A DNA stretch of 50,100 bases, taken from positions 1-50,100 of the forward strand of contig JAUIEM010000006.1 of assembly GCA_030428695.1 (NCBI GenBank), written 5' to 3'. A program made the position numbers and the translations under genes. The notes under the pieces were generated by a model. The model was not told the DNA's origin. It made no database searches and saw only the letters and a program-made list of their open reading frames with translations. Position 1 is the first letter of the stretch. Each line of letters starts with the position of its first letter. The DNA is from a bacterium (GTDB lineage: Bacteria; Planctomycetota; J058; JAJDCP01). Below are positions 22,516 to 32,600 of the stretch, piece by piece.

Positions 22516-25380
22516 TCACTCCAGCCCGGTGTAGTCGATCCCCACGCTCCCGACCGTGATCCGGCCCGCGCCCGGCCCGCTGGCCAGGTGGCTGAGGCCG
22601 GCGGCGCTGCCGCCTTCGATCGCCAGCCGGTCGCCGGTCGTCGTGTGGGCGCCGCCGAGAATGTCGAAGGGCACGGGCGACAGCCCGCCGCTGAAGTCGA
22701 GCGTGAGCTGGTCGTCGCCGGCCCGCAGCTCGCAGCGGACGGCGACCAGGCTGCCAAAGGGCACGTGCAGGGTATTCGCGTCGGGCTGGGTCGCGCCGCT
22801 GATGTCGGTGGCGAGGGCCAGGCCGGGGTCGTTGATCACGAAGCGGCTGTTGGCGGTGTCGACGGTGATGGTCAGCTGGTCGTCGTGGCCGAAATCGTCG
22901 ACGACGACCAGGGTGTCGGCGCTCGCGGTCACCGCGGTGTGGGGAAACAGCAGCTCGACGTCGTTGCCCGTGCCGCCGACGTAGGTGATCAGCCCCTGCA
23001 GGGCTCCGAAGCTGACGGAGGCTCCCTCGGCCAGGCCCGCGAAGGTGCCCGTGACCGCGTCGCTGCCGTCGTTGTCGATCAGCACCACGCCGCCGGCGGC
23101 GCTCGCGTAGTCCGCCGTGCCGGACAGGGAGAGGCTGCCGCCGAGGCTGACGGTGCCGGTGACACTGAGCTGGTCGTGCTCGCTGCCTGGCGTGTCGCCG
23201 TCGACCTCGGCGGTCAGGGTCGCGCCGCTCTGCAGGTCGAGGCTGCCGCTCGTCAGTGTGCCCGGGCTGCTGCCGGGGGCCAGGCCGCCGCCGCTCTCGA
23301 CGGTCAGGTCCCCGACCGTCCCGGTGCCGACCAGGGTCGCGCCGCTCTCGACCACCGCCGCGCTGAGGATGTCCGCGCCGCTCGCGCCGACGAAGGTTCC
23401 GCCGCCCAGGACGATGCTCGACGTGCCGGCGTCGAGGTCGGCGCTGGTGATGGTCGCGGTGTCCGCCTCGACGAGGAACTGGTCGCCCACGCTCAGGGTG
23501 GTCAGGGTGGTCGCGTCGAAGCGGAAGGCGTCCGCCATGCTCCCGATGCCGGCGTCGGAGCGCAGGGACAGGTCGGCGGCGGTCAGCACGTTGGCGCCGC
23601 TGCCGGAGATCACGTCGGCGCGCAGCTCGACCCGGGCGGCGGTCGGGCTGCTGCTCAGGTCGAGCGTGGCGACCAGCTCGAGGCCGGTCGTCGCGCCGTG
23701 GCCGAGCTCGAGGGTGCCGGTCAGCGTCAGCGTCGCCAGCTCGGCCGCGCTGATGCCGAGGACATTGGCGACGTCGACGCCGCCGAGGCTGAGGGCGCTC
23801 TGGAACTCGGGGCGCAGGATGATGTCTCCGCCGTTGCCCGCGGTGATCGTGCCGTTCTCGAGGGCCATGTTGTTGGCGTGGAGCTCGACATCGCCGTCCG
23901 TGGTCGAGATCGTCGAGTTGTTGGTCAGGGTGCGGGTCCCGTTCCCCGGTGCCTGGGCGACGATGAAGAGGCTGCGGTTCTCGGAGAAGATCGGGGCGTC
24001 GACGGTCAGGTTGCCGCCGTTGGTCTCGACCTGGTTGATGTTCGGGAAGGGACCGCTGGTCGCGAGGTTCTGCACGCCGACCACGCCGTCGACGGTGCCG
24101 ACCACGAGATCGCCGCCGGCGAGGACCTCGAGGACGGCGATGCCGCCACTGGTGGTGTTGACGACCGCGATCGTGTCGCACTCGGTCTCGACGAGCACGT
24201 TGTTCCCCGACCAGGCGACCCCGTCGGCCGCCTGCATGGCCAGAGCGCGGACCGCGAAGTTGGTCGCCGAGAGGTCGTCGATGATGCGCCCTCCGCAGAG
24301 CACCGAGAGCGTGTTCGTCAGCGCGGGGTCGATGCGGTCGACCAGCGTCATGTCGCCGCTGGTCGTGCTGCCGACGCGGAGGATGGTCGCGCTGATCAGA
24401 TCGAGCTCGGCGTCGGCGATGTCGAGGATGCCCGCCTGGTCGCTCGCGCTGCCGAGGGCGATCTCGAGGTCCGCGCTCAGGGGCTCGAGGGTGACGATGC
24501 CGGTCGCGGAGTTGATCGCGGCGGTGATCGCCTGCTGGTCGGTGCGCAGTGTGATCGCCTCGCCCCCGCTGCTGGTCAGGCCTGCGCCGACGGTCAGCGC
24601 CGCCGCCCGCAGGTCGATGCTGCCGGCGAAGAAGGCCGCGCCCTGGACGTCGATCAGGTCCGTCCCCGTGCCCGCGTCGATCAGCAGGTGGGTGTTGCCG
24701 TGGTCGTTGGCGGCCCCGGTGATGGTGATCGAGTCGTCGCCGTCGCTGGTCGTCGTGTCGATCACGACCGTGGTGTTATTGGAGAAGGCGACCGCTTCGA
24801 ACGCGACGCCCCCGCTGGTCCCGGTCGCGCGCAGGGCGGGTTGGGTCCCCGTCGCGAAGTCGAAGTCCGCGGCGATGGTGATCACATCGTCCGCGCCGGT
24901 CGGCTGAAGGGTCGCGGTCGCCAGCCCGCTGAGGTCGATCGGCTCGAGCCCGGTGAAGGTGATCGCGCCCGGCGCGTCCTCCCCCGTGAACGCGATGGTC
25001 CCCGCGCCGTAGGTGGTCGGGTGCGGGCGGTAGGTCGCCGAGGTGCTCCGCTCGCCGCGCACGGACATGCCGTCGTAGCCTCCCGCGCCGCCGTCGAACA
25101 GGATCGGCACGCGCAGCCCCCCGCGGTGATCGACCGTCAGCCAGTCATCCCCTTGCCCACCCCGGATCCACAGGCGCTCGACGGAAGCTTCCGCCGCGCG
25201 CCACACCGTGCGTCCGTCGATGCGCACGCAGACGGTGCCGTCGGGCGTCCCGAAGACCTCGATCTCGCTGTCCAGCGTGCCCCACTGGTCGGCATCAATG
25301 AAGGGCGTGTCGCCGAGGACCGGGCTGAGGAACAGGGCGAGCAGACACAGGGGCAGCGCCCCGCGGGAATGGGTGTGCAT
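22516..25380 (-). CDS. Secreted beta-rich repeat protein, probably C-terminally truncated (954 aa)
   Basis: The ATG at 25380 follows GGAGGAACC and opens a signal peptide (about 1-23, ending SPVLG). The rest is low in Cys and rich in Gly, Thr, Ala and Asp, with repeats of the type LTLTGTLELGHGATTGLELV, LTVESGGGLAPGSSPGTLTSG and GDDSITITGAANDHG. This recalls beta-helix or autotransporter-repeat-like surface proteins common in Planctomycetota. No barrel, anchor or sorting tail follows. The last residues, GRITVGSVGIDYTGLE, repeat an internal motif (about 125-143) that continues PIDL, but here the frame stops at once. Loss of the 3' end is likely. Confidence 0.8.
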   Translation of the reverse strand: MHTHSRGALPLCLLALFLSPVLGDTPFIDADQWGTLDSEIEVFGTPDGTVCVRIDGRTVWRAAEASVERLWIRGGQGDDWLTVDHRGGLRVPILFDGGAGGYDGMSVRGERSTSATYRPHPTTYGAGTIAFTGEDAPGAITFTGLEPIDLSGLATATLQPTGADDVITIAADFDFATGTQPALRATGTSGGVAFEAVAFSNNTTVVIDTTTSDGDDSITITGAANDHGNTHLLIDAGTGTDLIDVQGAAFFAGSIDLRAAALTVGAGLTSSGGEAITLRTDQQAITAAINSATGIVTLEPLSADLEIALGSASDQAGILDIADAELDLISATILRVGSTTSGDMTLVDRIDPALTNTLSVLCGGRIIDDLSATNFAVRALAMQAADGVAWSGNNVLVETECDTIAVVNTTSGGIAVLEVLAGGDLVVGTVDGVVGVQNLATSGPFPNINQVETNGGNLTVDAPIFSENRSLFIVAQAPGNGTRTLTNNSTISTTDGDVELHANNMALENGTITAGNGGDIILRPEFQSALSLGGVDVANVLGISAAELATLTLTGTLELGHGATTGLELVATLDLSSSPTAARVELRADVISGSGANVLTAADLSLRSDAGIGSMADAFRFDATTLTTLSVGDQFLVEADTATITSADLDAGTSSIVLGGGTFVGASGADILSAAVVESGATLVGTGTVGDLTVESGGGLAPGSSPGTLTSGSLDLQSGATLTAEVDGDTPGSEHDQLSVTGTVSLGGSLSLSGTADYASAAGGVVLIDNDGSDAVTGTFAGLAEGASVSFGALQGLITYVGGTGNDVELLFPHTAVTASADTLVVVDDFGHDDQLTITVDTANSRFVINDPGLALATDISGATQPDANTLHVPFGSLVAVRCELRAGDDQLTLDFSGGLSPVPFDILGGAHTTTGDRLAIEGGSAAGLSHLASGPGAGRITVGSVGIDYTGLE

Positions 25381-25475
25381 GGTTCCTCCGGGAAGATGCA
25401 TGAGCTGCGCTACAGTGTGTCGCACAGCGTGGGGAACATCCAGCTGGCGTTCAACAACTGGATCGCCGGTCGCCC

Positions 25476-28136
25476 TCAGTTGCCGCGCACCCACGTCCTG
25501 CCTTCGAGGACCCAGACGCTCACTTCGTCCACATAGTCCCTGGCGCCGCGGTGCTTGACCCAGCACGTAGCCGTCGCACGCTTGAGAGACTCGTCGATCA
25601 TGATGACCGTCTTCGATCGCTTGTAGCCCTTGAGGGGTGAGTCCTGGGCGCGAAAATCCTCGAGCAGCTCTCGTGACTTCTCGGTCGAGATGCCGTCGAC
25701 GCAGTCAGGGCAGTCATACTGCCCACGTCCGGAACACCGGCTGCAGGTTCTCGTCCGGTAGATCGGCCAGCCATTGGCATCGCGGCCTGCCATGTACCGC
25801 ACCGTCGGCGAGCAACTGCGCACCCCGTCTTCTCCGCACTCGTCGCACATCATGTAGCGGCGCTTCGTCAACCACTTGGTGACCTGCCGTTTGACCTCAC
25901 GGGCGAGATCTTCACGCACGGTGTCCGGTTCAGCGCCCGGCAGCTCGTCGGTTTCGGTGGTGTCGGTGATCAGCGGCAGCACGAGCCGTAGCCCGACATC
26001 GCTGTAGTGCTCGGTTCGCAGCCGCCAGCTGCGGAACGACGACCGGCACTCATTCGCGGTGCTGTTCCAGCCGCCCCCGCGGATGACCTGCTGCCTCCTG
26101 TTTCCCTTGTAGACCAGGGGATCGACGAGCTCGTCGATCTCTCCGCCACCTGCGACGTTGTCGAGGAACTCGTCCAGACACCACTCGGCGACGTTTCCAT
26201 GCATGTCGTAGAGCCCGAAGTCATTGGGGCGGAAGCGTCCGACTTCGCCCGGGCCTTCCGCGGCGTAGCAAGCGAGATGGCGATCGATGAATCCGCCGAA
26301 GAAGAAGTCCTGATCGGATCCGGCCCGGCAGGCGTATTCCCATTCCGCTTCCGTGGGGAGGCGATACCCGCTGTAACCGAAACCGCGAAAGGCGATGTCC
26401 GTTCCCTGGATCGAAAACGAAGGGTCCAGGTTCGCGTCGCGCGATGCGTGGTTGCAGAACTCTACGGCTTCCTCCCAGGAGACGGTCTCCAAGGGAAAGG
26501 AGCGTGTGACCTGCGCGCGTGAGGGATTGCTGCGCATGACCCTGAGCCACTGCGCTTGCGTGACCTCGGTCGTCTGCAGATAGAATCCACGGGAGATGCG
26601 GGCGACGTAGCGATCCTCATCGTCGGCGTGGTAGGAGCCCGCTTGGAAGTGTCCGGGGGGAATCAGGACGAACTCCATGCCGAGATCGTCTTCGATGACG
26701 ACATCGACGCCCATCGCTTCGGCGAACGCCAACTGCTGCGAGGTCGGCCGCCACTCCTCCTCCTCGTCGAGATACTGGTGTAGAAGGCTGAAGTGGGTGA
26801 CCTTCTTGGGGAAGTCGCTGCGCGCGAGCCGGAATTCATGCAGAGCCTCGAAGGTCTCCTGGCTCTCATCCGGATACTGCAGGGCGAAGAGGAAGCCCTC
26901 TTGAAGGTAGAGCATCCTGCGCGCGCTGTCCGGATGCGAGGAGATCTCCGACGTCCAGACAACCCCCCACAGCTCCTGCATCGAGCGGAGCGCGAGGTCC
27001 TGGTCGAGCCCGGCTCGTTGGGCGATGCGGCCCTCGAGGGCGCCCCCGTAGCTGTCGGCTTCCATCTCCTTCAACCACTGATCGTCGATGTCCGCTCGCC
27101 GATCCAGGTGGGCGTACAGGATGTGGCCGATCTCATGAGCGAGGACATAGCCGATCAGGACCTTCCTGACTGTCAGCTCCAGCGCTTTGTCCGCGCAAAC
27201 GAGCGCGTGGGACGGGTGGACGACCTCGAGCCCGGAGAACTCGGGATCGCCCGTCGCCCACAGCCGGCGACAGGCGACGGTGGCACACTCCCAGAGCCAG
27301 GCCGCGTCGATGATCACGAGGTTCTCGCCCTGGTGGGTCGTCGCGATCGCATTGGTGATCGGAGCTCTGGTCACGAGGGCCGAGATCGGGGGCATGATGC
27401 TCTCGTCATAGCAATCGTCCCAGATTCTCGCGACGAGGGTCCAGATCGCGGCGAGCCTCTCTTCGTCCTCGAGCTCACCGACAGGAACCTCGCCAGCCGG
27501 AATCGTCTCGATCGGCGTCGTCTCGAGCTCGTCGAGGACCAACTCCGGGCGACCGAGGCTACACGAGGTCTGGACGCCGAACACCGACCGCGTGACGACA
27601 GCCTCCCAGAACCCGTGGAGGGGTCCTGGAGCGTCCACGGCTGCGGGCTGCGGTGCAGGCATGGGCGCCGGCATCTCGGGTTGCGGTGTCGGCGTCGGCG
27701 GTGAAGGGTCCTGGGCAGGTTCTGGGATGGACGCCGATGAGGGCGGGTCCGGCGGTTCCTCCTCTCGACCGCCCGCTACGGTGTCGGAGCTCCTCTCCGT
27801 CCGCGCGGTGTCGTCGCCCCGATCCGCCTCCGGCTTGCGGACGGCGAGGATCAGAAGCACGAATCCGAGCACAACGACAGCGCAGATGGCGAGGATCCGG
27901 CTCGAGCCGAAGGAGCTCGGCTGGTTTCTGCGGGGTCGGCGTCGTCGGGTTGGAGGGGCGGAGTGGCTTCCACTCCGTTGCACCGCAGGAGGTCGAGCAC
28001 GCTTGGCCGGTGGGCCACGGCGCAGGTGCCGCTCGCCGGAGGTGGTCTTGTCGAGTTTCTTCCCGCAGTACCGGCAGACCTTTGCGAGTTTCTGGATCCA
28101 CTCGGCGCAGTCGGGGCACCGTACGCGCTGGTCCAT
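25476..28136 (-). CDS. Zinc ribbon / TM / zinc metallopeptidase / FGE-domain / DnaJ-type zinc finger fusion (886 aa)
   Basis: The ATG at 28136 has GGAGGT six bases upstream. Order of parts: zinc ribbon (Cys7, 10, 21, 24), basic linker, TM helix (81-99), Pro-rich linker, then a peptidase-like domain with HEIGH (about 332-336) and a downstream EMEADSYGG (about 356), the HExxH...E layout of M48-like zinc peptidases. An SUMF1/FGE-sulfatase domain follows (about 485-720; FVLIPPGHFQAGS, YRLPTEAEWEYACR, GLYDMHGNVAEWC, VIRGGGW). The end has CDECG and CSRCSGRGQYDCPDC, DnaJ-like zinc knuckles (about 762-816). Of the two copper-binding Cys of true FGE only the second remains (ECRSSFR), so formylglycine formation is doubtful. 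Probably a membrane stress or quality-control protein. Confidence 0.85.
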   Translation of the reverse strand: MDQRVRCPDCAEWIQKLAKVCRYCGKKLDKTTSGERHLRRGPPAKRARPPAVQRSGSHSAPPTRRRRPRRNQPSSFGSSRILAICAVVVLGFVLLILAVRKPEADRGDDTARTERSSDTVAGGREEEPPDPPSSASIPEPAQDPSPPTPTPQPEMPAPMPAPQPAAVDAPGPLHGFWEAVVTRSVFGVQTSCSLGRPELVLDELETTPIETIPAGEVPVGELEDEERLAAIWTLVARIWDDCYDESIMPPISALVTRAPITNAIATTHQGENLVIIDAAWLWECATVACRRLWATGDPEFSGLEVVHPSHALVCADKALELTVRKVLIGYVLAHEIGHILYAHLDRRADIDDQWLKEMEADSYGGALEGRIAQRAGLDQDLALRSMQELWGVVWTSEISSHPDSARRMLYLQEGFLFALQYPDESQETFEALHEFRLARSDFPKKVTHFSLLHQYLDEEEEWRPTSQQLAFAEAMGVDVVIEDDLGMEFVLIPPGHFQAGSYHADDEDRYVARISRGFYLQTTEVTQAQWLRVMRSNPSRAQVTRSFPLETVSWEEAVEFCNHASRDANLDPSFSIQGTDIAFRGFGYSGYRLPTEAEWEYACRAGSDQDFFFGGFIDRHLACYAAEGPGEVGRFRPNDFGLYDMHGNVAEWCLDEFLDNVAGGGEIDELVDPLVYKGNRRQQVIRGGGWNSTANECRSSFRSWRLRTEHYSDVGLRLVLPLITDTTETDELPGAEPDTVREDLAREVKRQVTKWLTKRRYMMCDECGEDGVRSCSPTVRYMAGRDANGWPIYRTRTCSRCSGRGQYDCPDCVDGISTEKSRELLEDFRAQDSPLKGYKRSKTVIMIDESLKRATATCWVKHRGARDYVDEVSVWVLEGRTWVRGN

Positions 28137-28240
28137 GCTTCGACCTCCTCCGGCTTCCGCCGACGCACTCTCGAGAGTCCTCCAGCCTTTACGCCGGAGC
28201 GCAAGAAACCGGCAACGCCTCTCGACAGTGAGGAGCCCGG

Positions 28241-28408
28241 CTGATTCACCGGGATTTCGTCGCGAGGGCCCGGAGGCCGCTTGAGATCGGGCGCTTCGGG
28301 TCTTCGAGCAGCGGAGCCCATGCAGCGCCATAGGTGAGCAGCGCAGAAGGCTCGAAGTGCCCGAGATCTGCGGCATCCGGGTCCGCAGCAGGAATCCCGG
28401 TGAATCAG
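28241..28408. repeat. 168-bp element with 16-bp terminal inverted repeats (MITE-like)
   Basis: CTGATTCACCGGGATT (28241-28256) is exactly complementary to AATCCCGGTGAATCAG (28393-28408). The left 40 bp (28242-28281) recur at 47293-47332 with one mismatch. The element lies in the 291-bp gap between two minus-strand genes and has no coding capacity. No clear target-site duplication is visible. It fits a miniature inverted-repeat element or a REP-type repeat. Nothing else is seen in this gap. Confidence 0.65.
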
Positions 28409-28427
28409 ACGGGAGGAGGTCCCGACC

Positions 28428-28919
28428 CTACCCCGCGGCCGCCTGCCCCGCGTACCACTGCTTGTACGCGCGCAGCACCCCGGCATCGAAGACCGCGCTC
28501 TCCTCGCAGGGGACCATCTGCTTCAGGGCCCGGGTCATCTCGAGCACCGGCCCGGCGCCGTCGCCCTTGAACAGCCCCTCGCGCGCGTCCTCGGGGAGCA
28601 GCGCGTCGTCCATCCAGGGCAACAGCATGAAGCGCGGATGGACGTGCTTGTTCGGGTTGTTCTTGTCCTCTTTGGCGGGGTCCTTGTGCCAGCGCTCGCA
28701 CAGGCCCGCCAGGCGGTCGTAGTCGAGGCCGCGGCAGAACTGCTTCGCGGCGGGCAGGCCCTCGGCCGCCTCGATCTCCCGGGCGATCTTGCCGAGGTCG
28801 CGCAGGCAGAAGTGGGGCTTCTTGATGATCAGGGCGTACTGCCGGCCGGACTTGATCCGCAGGCCAGAGCTCAGCTCGCTGCGCTCGACGTTTCGGCGGG
28901 TGCTCTCGGAATCGCTCAC
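28428..28919 (-). CDS. Unknown protein related to the product of 37158-37529 (163 aa)
   Basis: The GTG at 28919 has GGAGG five bases upstream. The product is soluble. Its core aligns with the small protein at 37158-37529: AEGL with EEGL, LDYDRLAGLCERW with LDYDLLTRLARRG, HPRFMLLPW with PRRFLLLLG, and VFDAGVLRAYKQW with VYDDATYRAYWSW. The final part resembles half a peptidoglycan-binding-type helix bundle. It is divergent from the LysM gene, 62 bases away, and probably co-regulated through the inverted repeat at 28942. Function unknown; a partner or protective protein for the giant protein is one idea. Confidence 0.75.
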   Translation of the reverse strand: MSDSESTRRNVERSELSSGLRIKSGRQYALIIKKPHFCLRDLGKIAREIEAAEGLPAAKQFCRGLDYDRLAGLCERWHKDPAKEDKNNPNKHVHPRFMLLPWMDDALLPEDAREGLFKGDGAGPVLEMTRALKQMVPCEESAVFDAGVLRAYKQWYAGQAAAG

Positions 28920-28941
28920 ATCATCCTCCGGCGCTTCGGTA

Positions 28942-28957
28942 TCGTAAGAGTATACGA
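28942..28957. promoter_or_regulatory. Inverted repeat in the divergent promoter region
   Basis: TCGTA (28942-28946) and TACGA (28953-28957) flank AGAGTA in the 62-bp gap between the divergent genes at 28919 and 28982. A TATACT box lies here on the minus strand. It could serve as a shared operator; the arms are short. Confidence 0.35.
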
Positions 28958-28981
28958 AGAGAAACGAGTATGGGAGGCGTC

Positions 28982-29674
28982 ATGGCGGGCGACCTGCGGT
29001 ACACGGTCCAAACCGGCGACACGTTCCAGAGCGTTGCCGCGGCCCACGGCATCGACCACTGGGAAGATCTGTGGGAGCACAACAAGCAGGCCTGTCCCGA
29101 GCCCGAGCTCGAGCCCCTGGGAAAAGATGGGCAGCCGGTCGTCCTCTCCATCCCCCGCTACGACCCCGACGCCGCCAAGGCCCGCCTGGCCTCGCGCTTC
29201 GGCGATGAGAAGGAGGCCGGGCAGGTGCTCGGTGGAACCTCCTGGCTCGACCCGCGCGGCCTGGTCAGCGCGCTGCTGGTCGACGACGACGGCGCGCCCC
29301 TCGACGGCGTCGAGGTCGTGATCGAGGACCCCGTGCTCGGCACCGAGGAGGTGGTCAAGACCGTCCAGGGCCGCGTCGAGAAGCGGCTGCCGCGCAAGGA
29401 CTTCACGATGCAGGCGCGGATCTTCCCCGGCTGGGACGACAGCTTCGGCTTCTTCAAGCGCATGGCGAAGCCCGGCGACCTCGGCGAGGAGCAGCTGATC
29501 ACCCCGGACGCGCCCTCCGCCACCCCCGCGGCCCCGCCGACCGCCGACGCCCCCCGCGTCGTCGCCGGCCTGGCCGCCAGCCGGCTCGGGGAGCCTCCGG
29601 AGCCCGAGGGGGAGGAAGAGCTCAGCCCGCGGGCGAACACCGCGGTCTTCGGCGATGAGGAGGCGATGGCGTGA
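28982..29674 (+). CDS. LysM-domain protein heading the giant-protein cassette (230 aa)
   Basis: The ATG at 28982 is chosen because the upstream ATG at 28970 forms part of its own ribosome site (GGGAGG). Residues 5-45 are a LysM-like module (RYTVQTGDTFQSVAAAHGID, then LWEHNKQ), which usually binds peptidoglycan or chitin glycans, or acts as a docking module in phage-tail-like machines. A beta domain follows (LVSALLVDDDGAPLDGVEVV and following), like a carboxypeptidase-regulatory fold, and then an Ala/Pro/Glu-rich disordered tail. There is no signal peptide. The stop overlaps the GTG of the 2495-aa gene (GTGA), so the two are translated together. Confidence 0.82.
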   Translation: MAGDLRYTVQTGDTFQSVAAAHGIDHWEDLWEHNKQACPEPELEPLGKDGQPVVLSIPRYDPDAAKARLASRFGDEKEAGQVLGGTSWLDPRGLVSALLVDDDGAPLDGVEVVIEDPVLGTEEVVKTVQGRVEKRLPRKDFTMQARIFPGWDDSFGFFKRMAKPGDLGEEQLITPDAPSATPAAPPTADAPRVVAGLAASRLGEPPEPEGEEELSPRANTAVFGDEEAMA

Positions 29675-32600
29675 GCGAGCCGAAGAGCACCGATGTCCAG
29701 ACCTTCGTCGCGCGGGTCGGGGCCCAGAAGGTCGAGGTGCCGGTCCACTGGAAGATCGGCCGGATGGAGCTGTGGAAGGTCCGCTCCCCGGGCGACGTGC
29801 GCCAGCATCAGGCCGCCGAGAAGGACAAGGAGGGGCGCTTCCTGCAGACCCTCGAGAAGATCGACCCGAAGAAGGACGTCTACGTCCTCGACCCGAAGTC
29901 CGACTTCGGCCGCACGGTCACCGGCCGCGGGCTGCGCGTCGAGCCGAGCGAGAGCGAGGCGGAGACGCTCGCCAAGGCAGGCAAGCCCGACAAGTACTAC
30001 ACCACCTACGCGGTGCAGAAGGATGACACCCTGCAGCGCATCGCCGACCCCCTGCAGGACACGGTGCGCAAGGCCCTCGACGCCGAGGTCAAGGCCTGCG
30101 ACGAGGTGCGCAGGAAGAACGCCGGGAAGCTCGGCAAGATGCCGCCCGCGCAGCGTGCCCTGACCGTCGTGAGCGACCCGGGCAGCTGGCACCTGCGGAA
30201 CCTGCACAACGGCCTGCTGCCGGGCCTGAAGCCCCTCGCCGAGCGCCTGCGCATCGCGGCGAACGGCCGCGCCTTCGCCGGCAACGAGATGCAGCAGAAG
30301 AAGGTGGTCGAGGTCTTCCTGCAGCTGCCCGCCCCCCTGCACGCCGACGATGTGCCCCTGACCCACGACGGCAAGGTACGCGACAAGCTCTCCCTCGAGC
30401 ACTTCGGCGCGAAGAACCACCTGCTCCTGTGCATCGGCAACGAGAAGCCGACCGACAAGGGCGGTGTGCGGCTCCACGACCAGCGCGGCTTCGTCGGCCG
30501 CCAGGCGCAGCACGAGGGCCAGCCGGCGGCGCGGGTCGCGGTCTGGGACGCCCAGAACGACCCGGCGCGCCCGATCAACTTCGACAAGGGCGTCGACGCC
30601 TGGGTGCGCGGGGAGTGGAACGTCTTCCTCGAGACCGAGGCCGAGCTCGAGGTGACCTGGCTCGGCCACAGCTGGGAGCGCGACGACGCCGCGGGCCTGA
30701 CCCGCATCACCCTCGAGCGCGACCTCGGCAGCGGCAAGACCGAGAAGATCGTCCGCGAGATCGAGGACGAGGTGCGCGAGGGCTTCACCGAGGCCGAGCT
30801 CGACTGGGACGACTGGCACTACAAACACCTGACCCGCCGCGCCGACGGCAAGATCAAGGAGCAGTGGACGACCGCGACCGCGCCGACGGGCTGGATCTAC
30901 CGCATCACGCCGAGCGACAAGGACGGCGAAGAGCAGCTCATCCTCAAGAGCAAGGCCGGCCAGCCGACGGTGCAGTACACCGACAAGGGCTACCGCCAGG
31001 GGACACAGCAGCGCCTGTACGCGATCGCCGATCCGAACGTCGGGATCTCGGAGGTCGAGGTCGGCGGCCGCTACGGCACCGAGCTGCTCTCGGTGCAGAC
31101 CACCCTGGTCACCGGCAAGCGGCGCATCTTCCTGCGCGACGAGCGCGACGGCTTCCGGCTGGTCAAGCAGCTCATCGGCGTCGACGGGCGCTTCGAGAAG
31201 AACCTCGAGCTTCTCGGCGCCACGAGCGGCGACACCCACACCTGGACCCTGAAGCTCGGCGGCAAGGTCGTCGGCCGGGCGAGCAAGACCACGGTCGCGG
31301 TCACCGAGCTCGGCGCCTACAGCTACGAGCTGACCGAGCCGGACGGGGCGCACACCGTGTGCAGCTTCGAGAAGAACGACACCGGCGGGATCTTCCGCAT
31401 GACCCGCACGGCGGCCGACGGCGGCCGCACGGTGGCGGTCGCGACCGGGAAGGGCGGCTACCCGACGAAGTTCCGCCTGGTCACGACCGACCCGGCGGGA
31501 GCCGAGACGGTCAAGGACGACACCTACGGGCTGCCCGACGCGATGGGCGACGGCGACGACGCCCTGAAGAGCTTCGCGAAGACCTACGCCTTCGAGGACC
31601 TGAAGAAGGACGAGGTGCTGTTCGAGGAGGACCGCGTCCTGCGCAGCATGACCCGCCACAGCCGCAGCCGCATGCGCCGGGCGAAGAGCTGCCGCGAGTA
31701 CGTGCTGCGCGGCGAGAGCAAGGTGCTGCGGACGCGGGCCGAGATCGAGTCCGACCACCGCTCGGAGGACGGCTTCTCCGGCCCCTGGCGCCGCATCGCG
31801 ACCAGCGAGCTCGACGAGAACGGCAGCCCGCTGTTCACCGAGACCTTCGAGATCACCGTCCTGAAGAAGCGCGGGGAGCGGGAAGAGGAACCGGACACCT
31901 GGACGACGGAGGAGGTCCGGAAGCGGCAGAGCTACGAGAAGAAGGACCCGGCGGGCAAGCTCCTGTCCGAGGCGCGCTCATCCCTGGACTTCAAGACCGA
32001 GACCGCGCGCCGCAACGACGAGCACGGGCTGCGCATCGAGCGGCGCACGCGCACGGTCACCCGCGCGACGACGATCGACGGCGAGACCCGCAACGCCCGC
32101 TGGGAGCTGGAAGAGAGCTTCGCCGACTTCGTCGCGATCTCCGCCGAGAGCGGCAAGGCGGTCCCCGGCCGCGCACCGACGCACCGCTCCTACCGCTACC
32201 TCGAGAAGAAGACTGTCGACGGCAAGAACACCGTGCTGCAGAAGGTCTTCACCCGGCCCTTCGACAGCGAGGTCGGCGGCTTCATCGAGGCGGGCACGCT
32301 CGCCGAGCCCTTCGCGCCGGTCGACGACACCGTCAAGGAGAGCACGGGCCCGCTGTTCCGCTTCCGCCGCCGCTGGGACAGCGAGCACTACGCCTACATG
32401 GACCTGATCTACCCGGCGGTCGAGGTCAAGAAGCTCGCGGTCCAGTGCCGCATCGAGAACCTCGCCGGTGAACGCATCGGCAGCTTCACCGTCGACCCGC
32501 AGTCGCTCGCGCAGAAGATCCAGGCCGCCGACCGCGGCAGCGGCGTGCTGCACCTCGACCACGACACCCTCGAGCTGACCTGCATCGTCGACCGCGGCTT

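Noticed and set aside
25476..28136. Active formylglycine-generating enzyme
   Set aside because: The first of the two copper-binding Cys is replaced by Ser, and no sulfatase gene is nearby.
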